From: Earliella scabrosa
Taxonomy: Eukaryota; Basidiomycota; Agaricomycetes; Polyporales; Polyporaceae
Direction: 5' to 3'
NCBI GenBank assembly: GCA_022605405.1
Contig: JABYQQ010000023.1
Location: 620,001-684,000 of the forward strand
Length of the DNA stretch: 64,000 bases
The notes under the pieces are model-generated. The model had not been told where the DNA came from. It saw only the letters and a list, made by a program, of their open reading frames with translations, and searched no databases. Both the position numbers and the translations under genes were made by a program. Of the stretch, positions 1 to 11,480 are shown in pieces. The number at the start of each line of letters is the position of its first letter. The stretch's first letter is position 1.

Positions 1-972
1 GAGGCGTTCACAATTGGATCACCATACAACGGCCAAATAGCCATTCCCCGGTCTCCCTGACCCTCGCGCCGGACCCGATACATATCGTCGCATTTGCTGC
101 TTTCCATCGCAGCGCAATCGTGCATGTCCGATTTGCTTTCGCGCCTGCTCCAAGTGTCGGTCCTCGGAACCCCGACTACTCTTGCGCGACGAGGTGCAGT
201 GCTCCGCGCAGGGCATGCACATCTCTTGGGGCTGCGGGCATCGTGAACGCCGGTAGCCTGTCCGCAACCTATTCAATCATGCTCGACATCACTCGCTCAG
301 CCAATTCCGACCTCGACAACAGAAGGCTTACGCGTTGCAGCGATGATCCCACTACCTGTTCTACTCTCGGATGTCTCATATCAAAAGCACGGCGAGACGA
401 TTGCGGAGTATCGTTCTCATCAGGTCATTTACCTCACTCATAGTATATAGCTCCTTGGGCCTTGGGCCACGCGTGTTGTGATCGAGTTCACGCTCACAGT
501 GGACGTTCTCCCTAGGCATCTATCTACTAGAGATGCGGGATAATGATTGCTCAGGCTTTGTGCATTGTACCTTATCTGAACGTCTGACGGGCGGGATCAA
601 TCTCAATACAACGGCACCCGAGTCAATCTACTGTCTCATCGTTCGATTCCAATGTATCTAACAGGTCAGTGATGGCTCAAACACTTTTGTGAGAGATATT
701 ATCAAATGAATATCGCTGTTGAAATGCCAGCACCGCGCAGCCTGTCCACTAAGAGTCCGGAACAGGATGCAAATGTCAACGAGTACTACGAGTACTGCCT
801 TGAACGCATGAAGACCAGGGGGTGAACAATCTCCCTGGCTGGGCATGATCATGATCATGTATCGGTGGATCGTGTCGCATGCCTTTCACAAACCGCAGTC
901 TTGCTACTCGTTCAGTAAGTGCAGATTATCCCTATAGCCTGCTAATGTACTACTCCACGCCAAATTACTGAC
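1..972. repeat. 3' flank of NACHT gene 1, first copy of segmentally duplicated block
   Basis: This stretch aligns almost base for base with 18537-19440 (for example the run starting at base 1 matches the run starting at 18539 with a few substitutions), and 545-720 aligns with 63835-64000. It lies downstream of the minus-strand NACHT gene in each unit, so it marks the shared left edge of each duplication unit. Short open frames here are also present in the second copy but carry substitutions and no recognisable domain, so I do not call them genes. No RNA gene was seen. Confidence 0.85.
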
Positions 973-3508
973 TCAACTCGCATGCCAGAAGGCCCAACAG
1001 AACGCCTTGAATACATCGATTGGAATCTGATCAAATCTCTCCGCCGTCTCAATCATCTCCGCAGACTGCACAGATGTTGAGAGCCCCCGATGGTATGCAC
1101 AATAAGCGCGCACATAGAAGCACAGGGCGTCGACAGAATGCTCAGGTTCGGCAACTTTCTTGCCCCGCAGCTTCTCCTCCAGCCGGTCCCATAAATCCTC
1201 ATCTTCAAGCTTGCGTAGTTCCAGCATCTCAGAGCTCTCTTCTAGCAGCTCTGGCATGTATTTCTCCACATAATACAACCCAAGACGCATGCATCCGAGG
1301 GCGAGCGTCGCGTGCGCCTGGGCAGCATCAACGTGGAACTCGGGCCGAGGGAGCGCCTTCGTCTTCTCGGGGTCGAGGAGAAAGTCGCGGAAGGTGGTGT
1401 GCATGATGCGAAACTCGTTGATATGACTGTCTGGGTCCTGTTCAATGACAGCTCGGAGCTGGTTCAGGATATTCCGGAAGTCTTCAGCGGAGATCCCGGT
1501 CAGGAGCTCAAGCCGCGGTGGGGATATCCATGGCCGTTGCCACACAGCTGCAAATCCGAGGACCAAGGGAATTCTATCGCGAAAGTCGGGAGACATTCTC
1601 TTCTCTGGGAAGGCGGTCTCCAGAACAGTGAGGTAAAGTGTGTCAAGTCGTTCGAGTGCAAGGCCCGTCCTGCTGTCATCCGACAGAAGTCGGTTCAGGC
1701 TCTCTTCAAGGGTTGTGGCTCCGAAGTCGCCTTGCCCGACGAGGAACTCCGCAGCTGTGCTCGCGTACACGAATATTCCCGCGGATTTTGTGATAAGCCG
1801 CTGGATGATGGACGGGTCCGCGTTAGACAACGCTTGAGTCGTAGGATCCTTGGACAATCTATCCCGAATCACCGCCTCGATGTCGCGGTCGATGGTCTCC
1901 CTCTCGCCGATATCCTCGAATGTTCGTCGGGAGACAAACTTGTGACGGTCCAGAATCTCTCGAACGGACTTCGGCTCAGGGCGTGAGGTGAGGAAAATGC
2001 GGAGTGGAGAGGAGGGGTCCGCGGTGCAGGAGAGGAGGAGCTTCAGTAAGGAGGGAACAGCGTCGAGTTGATCCGCCGTGCATTCGTCCAGCGCATCAAC
2101 AACAACGAAGATTGGCGAGCATGATCCCCGCGGAGATATCTCGCGCAGAGGGGCCAGTACCAGGTCTGCGCACGCCAATTCCATCCGCTGTTGCTGTGAA
2201 CCACCGCCTTTCTTCTGATGCTTCCGCGCCGCGGACACAATGATATCGTGCAACGTGTTTGCCTGCAAGGTAGCAAGCTGGAAGGCGATGGAATTAAAGA
2301 ATGCACCATACGAGTTGGGTCCCTGAAGACCGCGGGTGAAGAAGAATGACGCTCCCAGGACACCTTTCGAGTCGAGATGTTGACAGAACTCGGACGCAAT
2401 CGTGGACTTGCCCATCCCAGCAGCCCCAATGAGCGCGAAGACCCGTTCCTCGGCACCGGCTTTGCTGCTTTTCTCGGCCCAGGCGTGGAGCTTCTTCATG
2501 ACATTCTCCCGAGTTCCTTCGAGATACTGCGCCTTGACCTCGTTGTTTCTGGCGCGGTACGGTGCGCTCTCTAGAGGATGGAGCCCTTGAAGGACCGTCT
2601 TATCGGCTATACGTTGTTGTCAGTGAACGTGATCCATCTCGGGTCGCAGGCCGTATAATGCTAACCTTCGCTCTATAGGGAATATTGAGCACGTGTTCGA
2701 GTGCCAATGACTACTATAAAGTACATACCATGACCGCTCGCAGTGTCTCTTGTGTGACCAACTCAACGGTGATTGTTCCCTGAAGCTATGCATGGCCATA
2801 TATGTCAATGTTGCTTGTACACGGCGATGAAGACCCCAGCTCAGAACCGTACCTGGAAGTTCTGACGTGCATCATCGATCCTCTTTGTCATGTTGGCAAT
2901 TTTCTCCGTGATTAGGTCACTCTGCATGAAGCGGGACCAAGTAGATTGCTTAGAAAGCCCATCCGCTTCTGACAGCACCTTCTTGAGTGTCCTAGACGAG
3001 TGAGTTAAGCATCGATCCCAGACACAAACTGACGTTCAGCTGCAATCACTCACTGCGTCAGCGCTTGGATGCGTTTGGCAAGTGTTGACTCTGTGTCTCT
3101 GCTGAGGTTTGCTCTGACAGTCCGGAGATCCGACGATCCGACGGACAGCACGCTGATTCTCGCGTGAACCGCATCTGCAACACCACAGATGGCTGCCTTC
3201 ACTGCTTGGACCTGCTGGCACAGGCCTATCAAGGCATCGGAGTTGGACCTTGTAGCCTAGTGACCAGCTGGTTGATATCATTGCAGGCCACAAGACGAAT
3301 GAACGCTTACTTGTACTTTCTTCACAATCTGCACAAGTATTCCCACAACCGCTGACAATCCCGGGACAGGCGCGAGGTCGACAAGATCACCTCCAGCCTC
3401 TAGAACAGTGACAGTGACATTCAGTGCCGTATTCACGGTGTCACCGCTGATGGGCATGGGGTGGATGTTTGGCCTTCGTTCAACCGCATTCACTGCCGGA
3501 GGAGACAT
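973..3508 (-). CDS. NACHT-domain STAND (NLR-like) protein, copy 1, six exons
   Basis: Predicted exons on the minus strand: 3508-3311, 3256-3054, 2991-2853, 2785-2729, 2672-2666 and 2606-973. They total 2238 nt (745 aa plus stop) and stay in frame. The start at 3508 was chosen over an in-frame ATG at 3523 because it aligns with the start of the paralogue at 22030. Residues 1 to about 205 are helical, with the APVPGL-type segment common at the N-terminus of these proteins. The NACHT domain follows: Walker A GAAGMGKST at about 262-270 and Walker B FVVVDALDEC at about 368-377. The C-terminus is helical, and I see no WD40, ankyrin or TPR repeats. Fungal STAND proteins are thought to act as NTP-dependent switches in non-self recognition or cell death; the ligand here is unknown. 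Exon 5 is only 7 nt (AGCGAAG). No stop or frameshift was seen. Confidence 0.88.
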
Positions 3509-4859
3509 GGGAGACTCAAGCAAGATGATTGAAGTTCTGTACTGCTGGGGTTGTTGCGCTAGTTCGTAGTGAGAGTTTCAGGAGAGGAGCAGAGAGGGGG
3601 ACGAGGAGCCAACACGAGCCAGGCGGCGGAGGGGCGGTGGGGATGAGGCGTTCGTCCACCACGTTGCGACAGTCGTGGAACACTTGCGGACACACTGACA
3701 TCGAAGCGCATACTGCGGCTTCGGGCATAGGCCCGAGTGACGCCCGCACGAACGAGAACCACAGCCCAACTGAGCGCAAGAGGTCGATTACTGGCAGGAG
3801 CTCAAGTGACCAGAGCAATAATATGCTCTAGACGAGGTAGATATACACCACTCATGGAAGTGACAGCGAGATCGGTACACGGGGTTCACGACGACCAATA
3901 CCTCCCTGACACCTTAGATACGTCTTCGCAGCGTGTAACTATTGTGCCTCCTGCAGCCAGTCCGCTACTTGAGCTTCTGTTACCTGCAAAGATCAACGAT
4001 ACACATCAGCATCTCGACATCCTCCAGAGTGCCCACAGCAGGGCAATGAAAGTACTCACGACGATTGTCAAAATCATCGAGTCCTGTACTGTGGAGTACA
4101 GGCAGTCGAGGAGCGGTTCATGCAATTTACTCGGACTCTAGGAATGTCCGTCAATTAGGCAATATACTTCAGCTGTTCAGTTCAATTGACCTACATAGCA
4201 CTCAGAGATCTCGCGATGAGGAGTCCACCTCTGAGCAGTTACGCTGTCGAGACTACGGCACGCGGTACGCACAAGATCGTTTCGATGAAGAGAGACCCTT
4301 GGGGAGTAGCGTGGACCTACGCAGCTAGTAGAGCTCTTCATCTCTAAGCCAAAGATGTCGCCCAGGACGCGTCGCGTTATGCAGCATGCAACCATCAGTA
4401 TCAGTACTAAATGTCGGAAGCCGCAGTCCACGTACCTATAAGAGTCGTGGGCCGCCCGGGTATTGACGACGTATGCGGGGAAGTCAGCGCGAGACGGGCT
4501 GCTGCAAATCAGAGCAATAAAACATATGCAACATTTCTGACCCGAACAACATGGTGTTGTCCATCAAGGATCGCCTGTCTTGAAAGGAATGCGATGTGAA
4601 ACATGCGCACGCAAGATGCCAGTGCGACCGTGGACGGGAACAGGACCAGACTTGCTCCGAACTGCGTTCGAGAAGAGAACGTACCTTCAAGCAGTCTACA
4701 GCATACAAGCACGTACCCCGATGATCCTTGTATCGACTGTCGCTGGCCTTCGATACTCCATCGGGACTGGAATGTCGGGAAGGATGGTGAGACAGCGAGA
4801 CTTAGAGTCAAGCGGAGATAGCGTCGACTAGGTGGGATAGATAGCACGGGTACATGGAT
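3509..4859. other. NACHT 1 upstream region, no supportable gene
   Basis: This is the 5' side of NACHT gene 1 on the minus strand. Open frames of 80-135 codons occur on both strands but none shows a domain, a paired splice structure or conservation with unit 2. Some stretches (about 3900-4140) look weakly coding in more than one frame. I assign nothing beyond the probable promoter and 5' UTR just right of 3508. Confidence 0.4.
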
Positions 4860-7800
4860 ACAAGTTAGCCACTAGCGTATGAGGAGATGAAGGGGGTCTG
4901 CGGGTCAGAGACCAAGACTTGGATGAGAGACTGAGTCGCCCAGGCAGGATTCGCTTGGGACTCGCGAGTTGAGACCGCCCGGGCCGGGATAGCCGGCCCC
5001 TTTTCGCTGTGGGCGTCTCTGTCTGTTCCGCCTCGCGCTGCCTCCTGGATCCGATATCCAGCCTTCAACGTTCAACGTTCAACGTTTCACCCTGCTTCTG
5101 GACAACTGTACGCGGGAGTCTAGCTACTAGCTACTCGTCAAGTTCTCATTTGCGACTGTATCCCTAGAGATATGGACCCACACCGAACTCGGACTTGCCT
5201 CCTCGACCTCCCTGCTACTCTACTGGCCGTCTGCTAGTTCCCTCCTACCCGCTCGCTCCAGAAGTCCTTCAAGTTGTCATGGACATGCAACGATGCCCTA
5301 CGCCGTTCTCGTCCCTGCATGCATGAGTCCGTCTCATGTTGAGGCTGCGCAGACGCGTCTCTACCTGCTCGTGCGTGGTCGTGGTGCTTGTGCGCTCTCG
5401 CACTTGGACCTCCACAGACCGATCGCTTGCCGGAACTTTGACCTGGAAACCCTAGAAGAAGGCGAGATGGAGACGGATGTTCATCCGTGTGCTGATCGGG
5501 GAATGGTCAAGGTGGACGGATCCCTATCCGAAGGTACGTGGTCCTGCATCTCTGCGTATGTGCCTCAAGCGACGAGGGTTCGAATGTCTTCAGCCCCTAC
5601 GTACCTTGCTCGAAACACAAGATTTTTCTACGGAACACACGGAGTCGCACGAGCGCGAGGTGAGACGCAGGACGAGCGGGCTGCCCCCGACGTGCACCCG
5701 TACACCTTCTCCCGCCTTCTCTCGCGCGCTGTCCGCAATCAGGGGACCCTAGCGAGCGGACAAGTCACAACCGAAACCCCATATGAACCATCCACGCCGC
5801 CTACAACCCAGCTCAGCAAACCTCCGGGCCCGTGCATGTCAACCATTCGTGGAACCCCACTTAGTCCTCCCAACTCTCCCTTATGGACCGGCTCCACGAG
5901 CACAGTCGCCCCAAGTGTCCACCTCCATTCATATTCCATCCATTCTGATCCGTGCACGACTCTCCGCACGCGACGAGCCCTCCGCCCTTCGTAGAGACCC
6001 GTTGCTTTCCGCGCTACGCGTCGCATACTCTGTTCAGGAGACCCGGCTATGGTGCGCTATTTACCTCCATTCCGATTCGCCCTGATATTCATGTTCTCGT
6101 GCCCGTTCAGCAGTGACCACTTACTCGCGTATCATCGCTTCTGCATCACGACCACACGCACAAGTCTAGACCCTCCATGACTCGCATCGCGTCCACCCTA
6201 CACATCCCCACACATCACCGCCCGTCTCGCGGGTGGATTATCATCGCCGAAATGTCGTCTGCCTTCTCTCAGTCCCGACAAACGTCGTACGGCGTCGCAT
6301 CCGAGGGTCCGATCCCTGTCAATGATCAGCTCGAGTCTCCCCTTTCCCCATGCAACAGCCGATCGAAACCGTTCAGAACACATGAGTTGCTCCCACTTTT
6401 GTACGTCAACAACCGATCGTCGAGACCAGGTATGATTCGCGGGCTCAGTTATCTGTCTCCAGCGGCAGTTCAGACGAGTGCTGATGTCCCCCTGTTTGGC
6501 AGTCCCATCCCGTCGGTTGACATGCTGCGTGAAGCCGTCCATCCGTTGAAGCCTCAGCAGGTGCAATGCTTGTCCTTGTGTACACAAGAGACGGCCCTCG
6601 AGCAGGAGCTGCAGTATCCTTTCGCAACTGCGAGCCTGAGGAGACGGGGATTGCGTAGAAGTGTGAGCCGTGTCGTTGTCATCGCGCTCGAGCGTCAGCT
6701 AACGAATGCACCCCGTGTCGCCCAGTCCTGGCGCGCCTGGTCGGAGGGTACGAGGAGCGGCGGATGACCGTACGATCATGCCACGGTGTACGGGTTCTAC
6801 AGCGCATGGTGCTGCATGTCAGCTTTCCACACGCAAACATGAGCTCCGGTATGCAAAGCAAGGACGGCAAACACGCACCATGAACATTAGGTCGTTGTAC
6901 GTAGGCGATGTCATCCGAGATCGAGCAAGAGCTCGCTCGGCTCACTTGGTACTTGCTGCTCGGCGCGCGAAGACCTGGCCGTCGCGCGGATGAGCCTCCA
7001 GATTACCCTTACCGCAAGTCCCTCTTGCGCTCCGCATCGTCAACATCCCTCGACGAGGATGTCTGCCGTCGGTCGGCGGAGCTCCAGCTGCATCCGTCGC
7101 GACTCCGCTCGCTGCATGGTTTCGAAGTATCAGGCATGGAGAAGATAGCGATAAGCATACAGCTGTGATCCGCGCGGTGAGCTCGAGGTACGTATGTGCC
7201 TGTGTTCTTGCACTCTAACGACTGCACTGCAATCGTCACTAATCTGGTGTATCCTGACTTACAGGAGTCAAGTGCCACACACTTGAACGAAGGCTTTTGG
7301 GACGACACCAGGCTCAAGAGAGCGAGTTCGGCGCGGTGCATTCGCCCAATCCCACTCGTGCCCTTCCGTAATGATGAATGCGGACCGCACAGAGTCACAG
7401 ACCGCGTCGCCTTTAGGCCGGGACCGTCGAGGACACATCTGGACGTCTACACCGACCCCGCTCAGGGAGCCGCGTGCGCGTTCAGTGGAGGCCGCGGGGG
7501 AGCGATCGTCGATGGGACTACAGCGCGCGGGCGCAGTCTTCTCTGTGCCGTCCTCCCCCTTGCACGCTCTCTCATACGCCCACATGCGGCTGAGCAGACC
7601 GCGGACAGCACAGATCGCTGCGGGCGATCGCGACGGACTGCAGGCCGTTATACCGGGATCACCGCACCGAATCGAGGCAGGCGTGGCCGCTGCACAGCGA
7701 GCGGACGCGCGTCCGCGAAGACATCTGCCTGTCCCCGCCCGGGTCCTGTTCGGCTCCAGAGCAGCGCGCGAGGGCACGACTGTCGATGCGAAGCTCGAGT

Positions 7801-9600
7801 GGGCTGTCGACTGCGCCTGTCCATGGTCCGCTCCGCAGCGCTGTTACTCTCGCCGGTCGTCGGCGGTGCGTGCATCGGGCGTGTGTCGCGGGCGGCCGAG
7901 CGAGCGAACGTAGCGGGCCCTCCTCGTCCCCTGGAACTGCCTACTGGCCGTCCAGATTCTCGTCGGAAGAAGACGTCAGCACCGCTGTTGCCACGTTCGG
8001 CTCCGTATCTGGCGCAGATGGCTGAGGAGAAATCGTCGCTGGGACGCCTGCAGCGCCTACTGTTTGACAGCTGCAGCTCGCTCCCTGTTCCAGCGAGCGG
8101 CGTCGTCGGTGTGCACGTCGGGTGCATGCTAAGCGGCAGCCTGTTGTATGCACTGTGCCTCTTGACTGTACCATCGCACTTCTCTAAGCGTGGCTTCCTC
8201 ATCCGAACTTTCGTCGCACGCATTATCCTCGACCGGTCGACCCTCGATCGCCTCTAGTTGGCTGCTTGACTGTATATGCGCATAGACCCCAACATACTCG
8301 TTCTAGCTGCCACTAGCCTCCCCTTTCACCCTCTCACCCGTACGCTCGCGCTACCTCTTCGGACTCTACCTTCTTCGCCCGCCTGCCGTACATGGATCCG
8401 ATCCCGTGCACCGACATCCCATGGTACATCTTGCATGACCAGGTCCGCAGGACCGCCCGTACCACTGGCATGTATCAGTGTGCATCCGTCGCGCGGATCC
8501 CATACATGTACACCACCGCTACACCCGCTCTATGAATGCAACTATTTAGACGTCCACGCGTGCGGGAGATATCGCTCAGTGCCTCTGGTCCTCGTCGATC
8601 GTTGCACCCCGTCCACGCATGCCTGCGCGCTCCAGCTGAGACATTCGTGCACAGCGCACTCGGTCTGTCTTCGCCGCCTCCACTGCCCCACTCCGCTCGA
8701 CGTCAGCTTGCGGAAAGCACAGTGGACAGCGAGCGGACGCGCGTAAAGGATACATCACCGCTGTCGCGGCGCGGGGTCTTCCTCGGCTCTGGGATGGAAG
8801 ACGAGGAGGCGATCATCGACGGAGGCGTGGTCATCGACATCTGCTCGACGCGCTCAGCGCCCCGCCCCCTCCACAGATCCAGTTGTTCACTCGCGCGGTC
8901 GGGTTCGAGGACGACCGGACGGCCGAGGACGAAAAGGGAGGAGAGGAACGGGTTCATGGCGTCCAAACCGCCGCTCAATGGATATATGCGGTTCCGGCGC
9001 GGAGTACGCACGGGATCGCAGACGAAGATATTGACGAGGATGACCCGCAGCTGGGATCGCTCGCCGTCACACCGATGGGGTGCTAGGGAAGGTCCGCGTA
9101 CCGGGGTGGTCAAGTGGGCAAGGTAGACGTCGTGTACAGGAGATGGCAGGCGTTCGAGTCCGAGACGAATGCGTTGCGCTGGCTGAACTACGACACGGGC
9201 GCAAATGCGTGCGATGGTTGGCAGCTGGTCGTCTAGAGGGTACGACACCGAGACGGTAGAGGTTGCGTGGCAGAGAGCGTAAAAGAACGAGGAGATATGG
9301 TGATGGGATTAACGGGCGATACTGGCACGCGAGGGGAGTCGAGCTGCGAAGGAAGAGCCAGAGCAACGTCGCAGTGGTCCCGCATCGTCTCTTAGTTGTG
9401 CAAGACGGCGAGACTGCGGCACGAGACAAACAGGGACGACGACGAACGACAACTGCCCAAGCGACAGCCCGAGCAGCGCGAGAGAGAGCGCTCGCTCTAG
9501 GTTACGTTCGTTCCATCCAGCATCCCGCCACCTCTTCGTGGGCTCAGATAAGTCAGCGAATCAAATATGAGGTCTGTGAGCAGCTCACACTGGTATAACC
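4860..9600 (+). pseudogene. Decayed multi-exon gene copies, unknown family (unit 1, block 1)
   Basis: I do not recognise the product. The stretch is homologous to other blocks in the window: 4978-5990 to about 11500-12430, 6180-6650 to about 56970-57450, 7160-7920 to 12640-13400 and 57735-58450, and 9110-9240 to parts of 16740-16900 and 62815-62950. Conserved splice-like borders stand out, for example donor GGTACGTA near 7190 and acceptor near 7264 preceding an exon whose frame reads EGFWDDTRLKRAS, aligned with EGLQDETRLERANS near 57.85 kb. Homology jumps between frames and stops interrupt it, so these look like pseudogenes. A short (TTCAACG)n microrepeat sits at about 5065-5087. Some parts could belong to a real gene with many very short exons; RNA evidence would be needed. 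Confidence 0.5.
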
Positions 9601-11480
9601 TCCACGTTCCTCATGGCATGTCCACGTTCCAACAGCGGGTTTGTCCACGATGCATGGCACTCGGCACGAGCGCAACCGGGCGAGAACGGATCGACGCGCT
9701 GAGGAGATCCGCCGAGGTGTAGCTGAGCGTATCAACAAGATGACGGACAATATAGCCCTGTCAACTCAAACCCTCGACCTCCAACAAAACCCATCTACCG
9801 GTATCCCGAGGACTTGAGCATACGCTGGAGCGACTCCAACGCGTAGCTACCTTGTCCGGTCGCGCGCCCATCAAGGCCCTAGCGAAGGACAACGTCAGTG
9901 GGTCCGACCCTTGACTCACGATTGACGGAGATGGCGGCCAGTAGAGGAGTATTGCAATACGCCGTTCTGTTGCGTGTGAGAAGGTAGCTCCCGCGTTCGT
10001 CAAGATGCTGTGCGATCGCAATTTCGATGTTAGAATGGCCCCCTTCCTGTATTACTATCAACTCCACATGTGAGCACGAGCTCAGGATCCGCTCGGGCGC
10101 GGCCACACGCACCTCCAGAGGTCGAGTTGTATCTGCGAGCACGCACCTCCGGCGGTTGATGATTGAGCCGAACAAGGCCGACCATGAGCTCCCTATGTGG
10201 GATCCACATGTCAGCACGATGCGGATGAACGAGGAAAGGGAAAGCAGACATACCACATCAATACATGATCATAAGACGCCGGACGCGTGAAGACACCACT
10301 CCGAACCGACGCCGCATGTACGACGTCGCGGTAGCAACATCCTTGAGCTATGCTCTCAGTCAGATCAGCCGCGCTGGGTTGTTTTGACAGGGCCAAGGGT
10401 TGTGTTGAACGAGCTGCGGCGAGCAGCACATCCGCCCGTCCGCTCATATTCACGCCGTCTGAGTTGTGCAAGGCCGCTTCGTCTGCACCCGGCTGTCCGT
10501 GGCTGGGGTCAGGTTGTTAGCGATGACCAACCCAGCGATACTGCATCATCACGTAGTACCGCACCGTGCGCATCCCGTCGAGAGAGCATACTCTCATCCT
10601 TTGTCTCCTTCGCAAAGCGAACCTCCACGACCCGCTGTTGAATGCCATTCGAGCGGCGAACTCAGCACGCACGATCTGCGAACTTGAGCTCAGACCATTG
10701 GGCCACCTGGCGCGCTATCAACCAAATTTAATGGTGCGTCGCTGCAGGTTGACACAACCAACAGACAGCCTCGTGCTCGTTCTGGCAGGACGCTCGCATA
10801 TCTATGCGCGTCTTCATGCGCTACAACGGACCTATGTCAGAGTCAGTTCGAACACATCGCTAATGAGCAGCTCTAGACTAGCACCTGCCACGATAACCGT
10901 GAACACAGAGCTTCCTAAGGCGTGAATTCGGTCGCCTTGTCGAGCTCATGCGAGCATGACCGCTGGAGTATTCGCCCCACCCGTAAGATGGAAGGGACAC
11001 CATGCTGTGAAGCTTTGAAGGCGCGCCGGGAAGAATTCCGAGTGTTGGGTCTATACATCCAAATGGTGGCTTGAGAGTATAGGGGTCGTCTCGCAGAGTT
11101 CCTCTGCATCTGCACACGCCAACAGCGGAGGAATACGATGTTGATCTGTATAGTAAAGTCCATACAAGACCGACAGTGCTACAGCACACACGGCCCCAGG
11201 AGACTCCGTACGCCCCATCAACCACGCTGAGAGTGAAACGCACCTTGAACGAACCGACAGAGCCCTCAGTCCCCCGACCTGTTGGATACCAACCAACACG
11301 TACGGCGCAACTTGAAGGTCTCCACCGTGGCCGGCTCCAACTTAATCTGGGAAGCCCCGGAGAAGAACGGAAGGCGCATGCGGCAATCATGGAAACATTT
11401 CCTGAGGCTAGTAGGATGGAACGCGCAGTGCTGGGTAACGGATGAGAGAGAGAGGTTCAGCCAGGGTTCAGCTTAGTAGG
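9601..11480. other. Unassigned stretch between decayed gene blocks
   Basis: Nothing here could be tied to a family. A plus-strand frame at 10566-10925 (119 codons) and a minus-strand frame at 9879-10256 (125 codons) have somewhat protein-like composition, but neither shows a motif, a splice-supported context or a second copy in the window. No LTR, terminal inverted repeat or RNA gene was seen. Confidence 0.35.

Noticed and set aside
1312..1986. 224-codon plus-strand frame opposite NACHT gene 1
   Set aside because: It is the antisense shadow of the NACHT main exon, and the paralogue does not preserve it.
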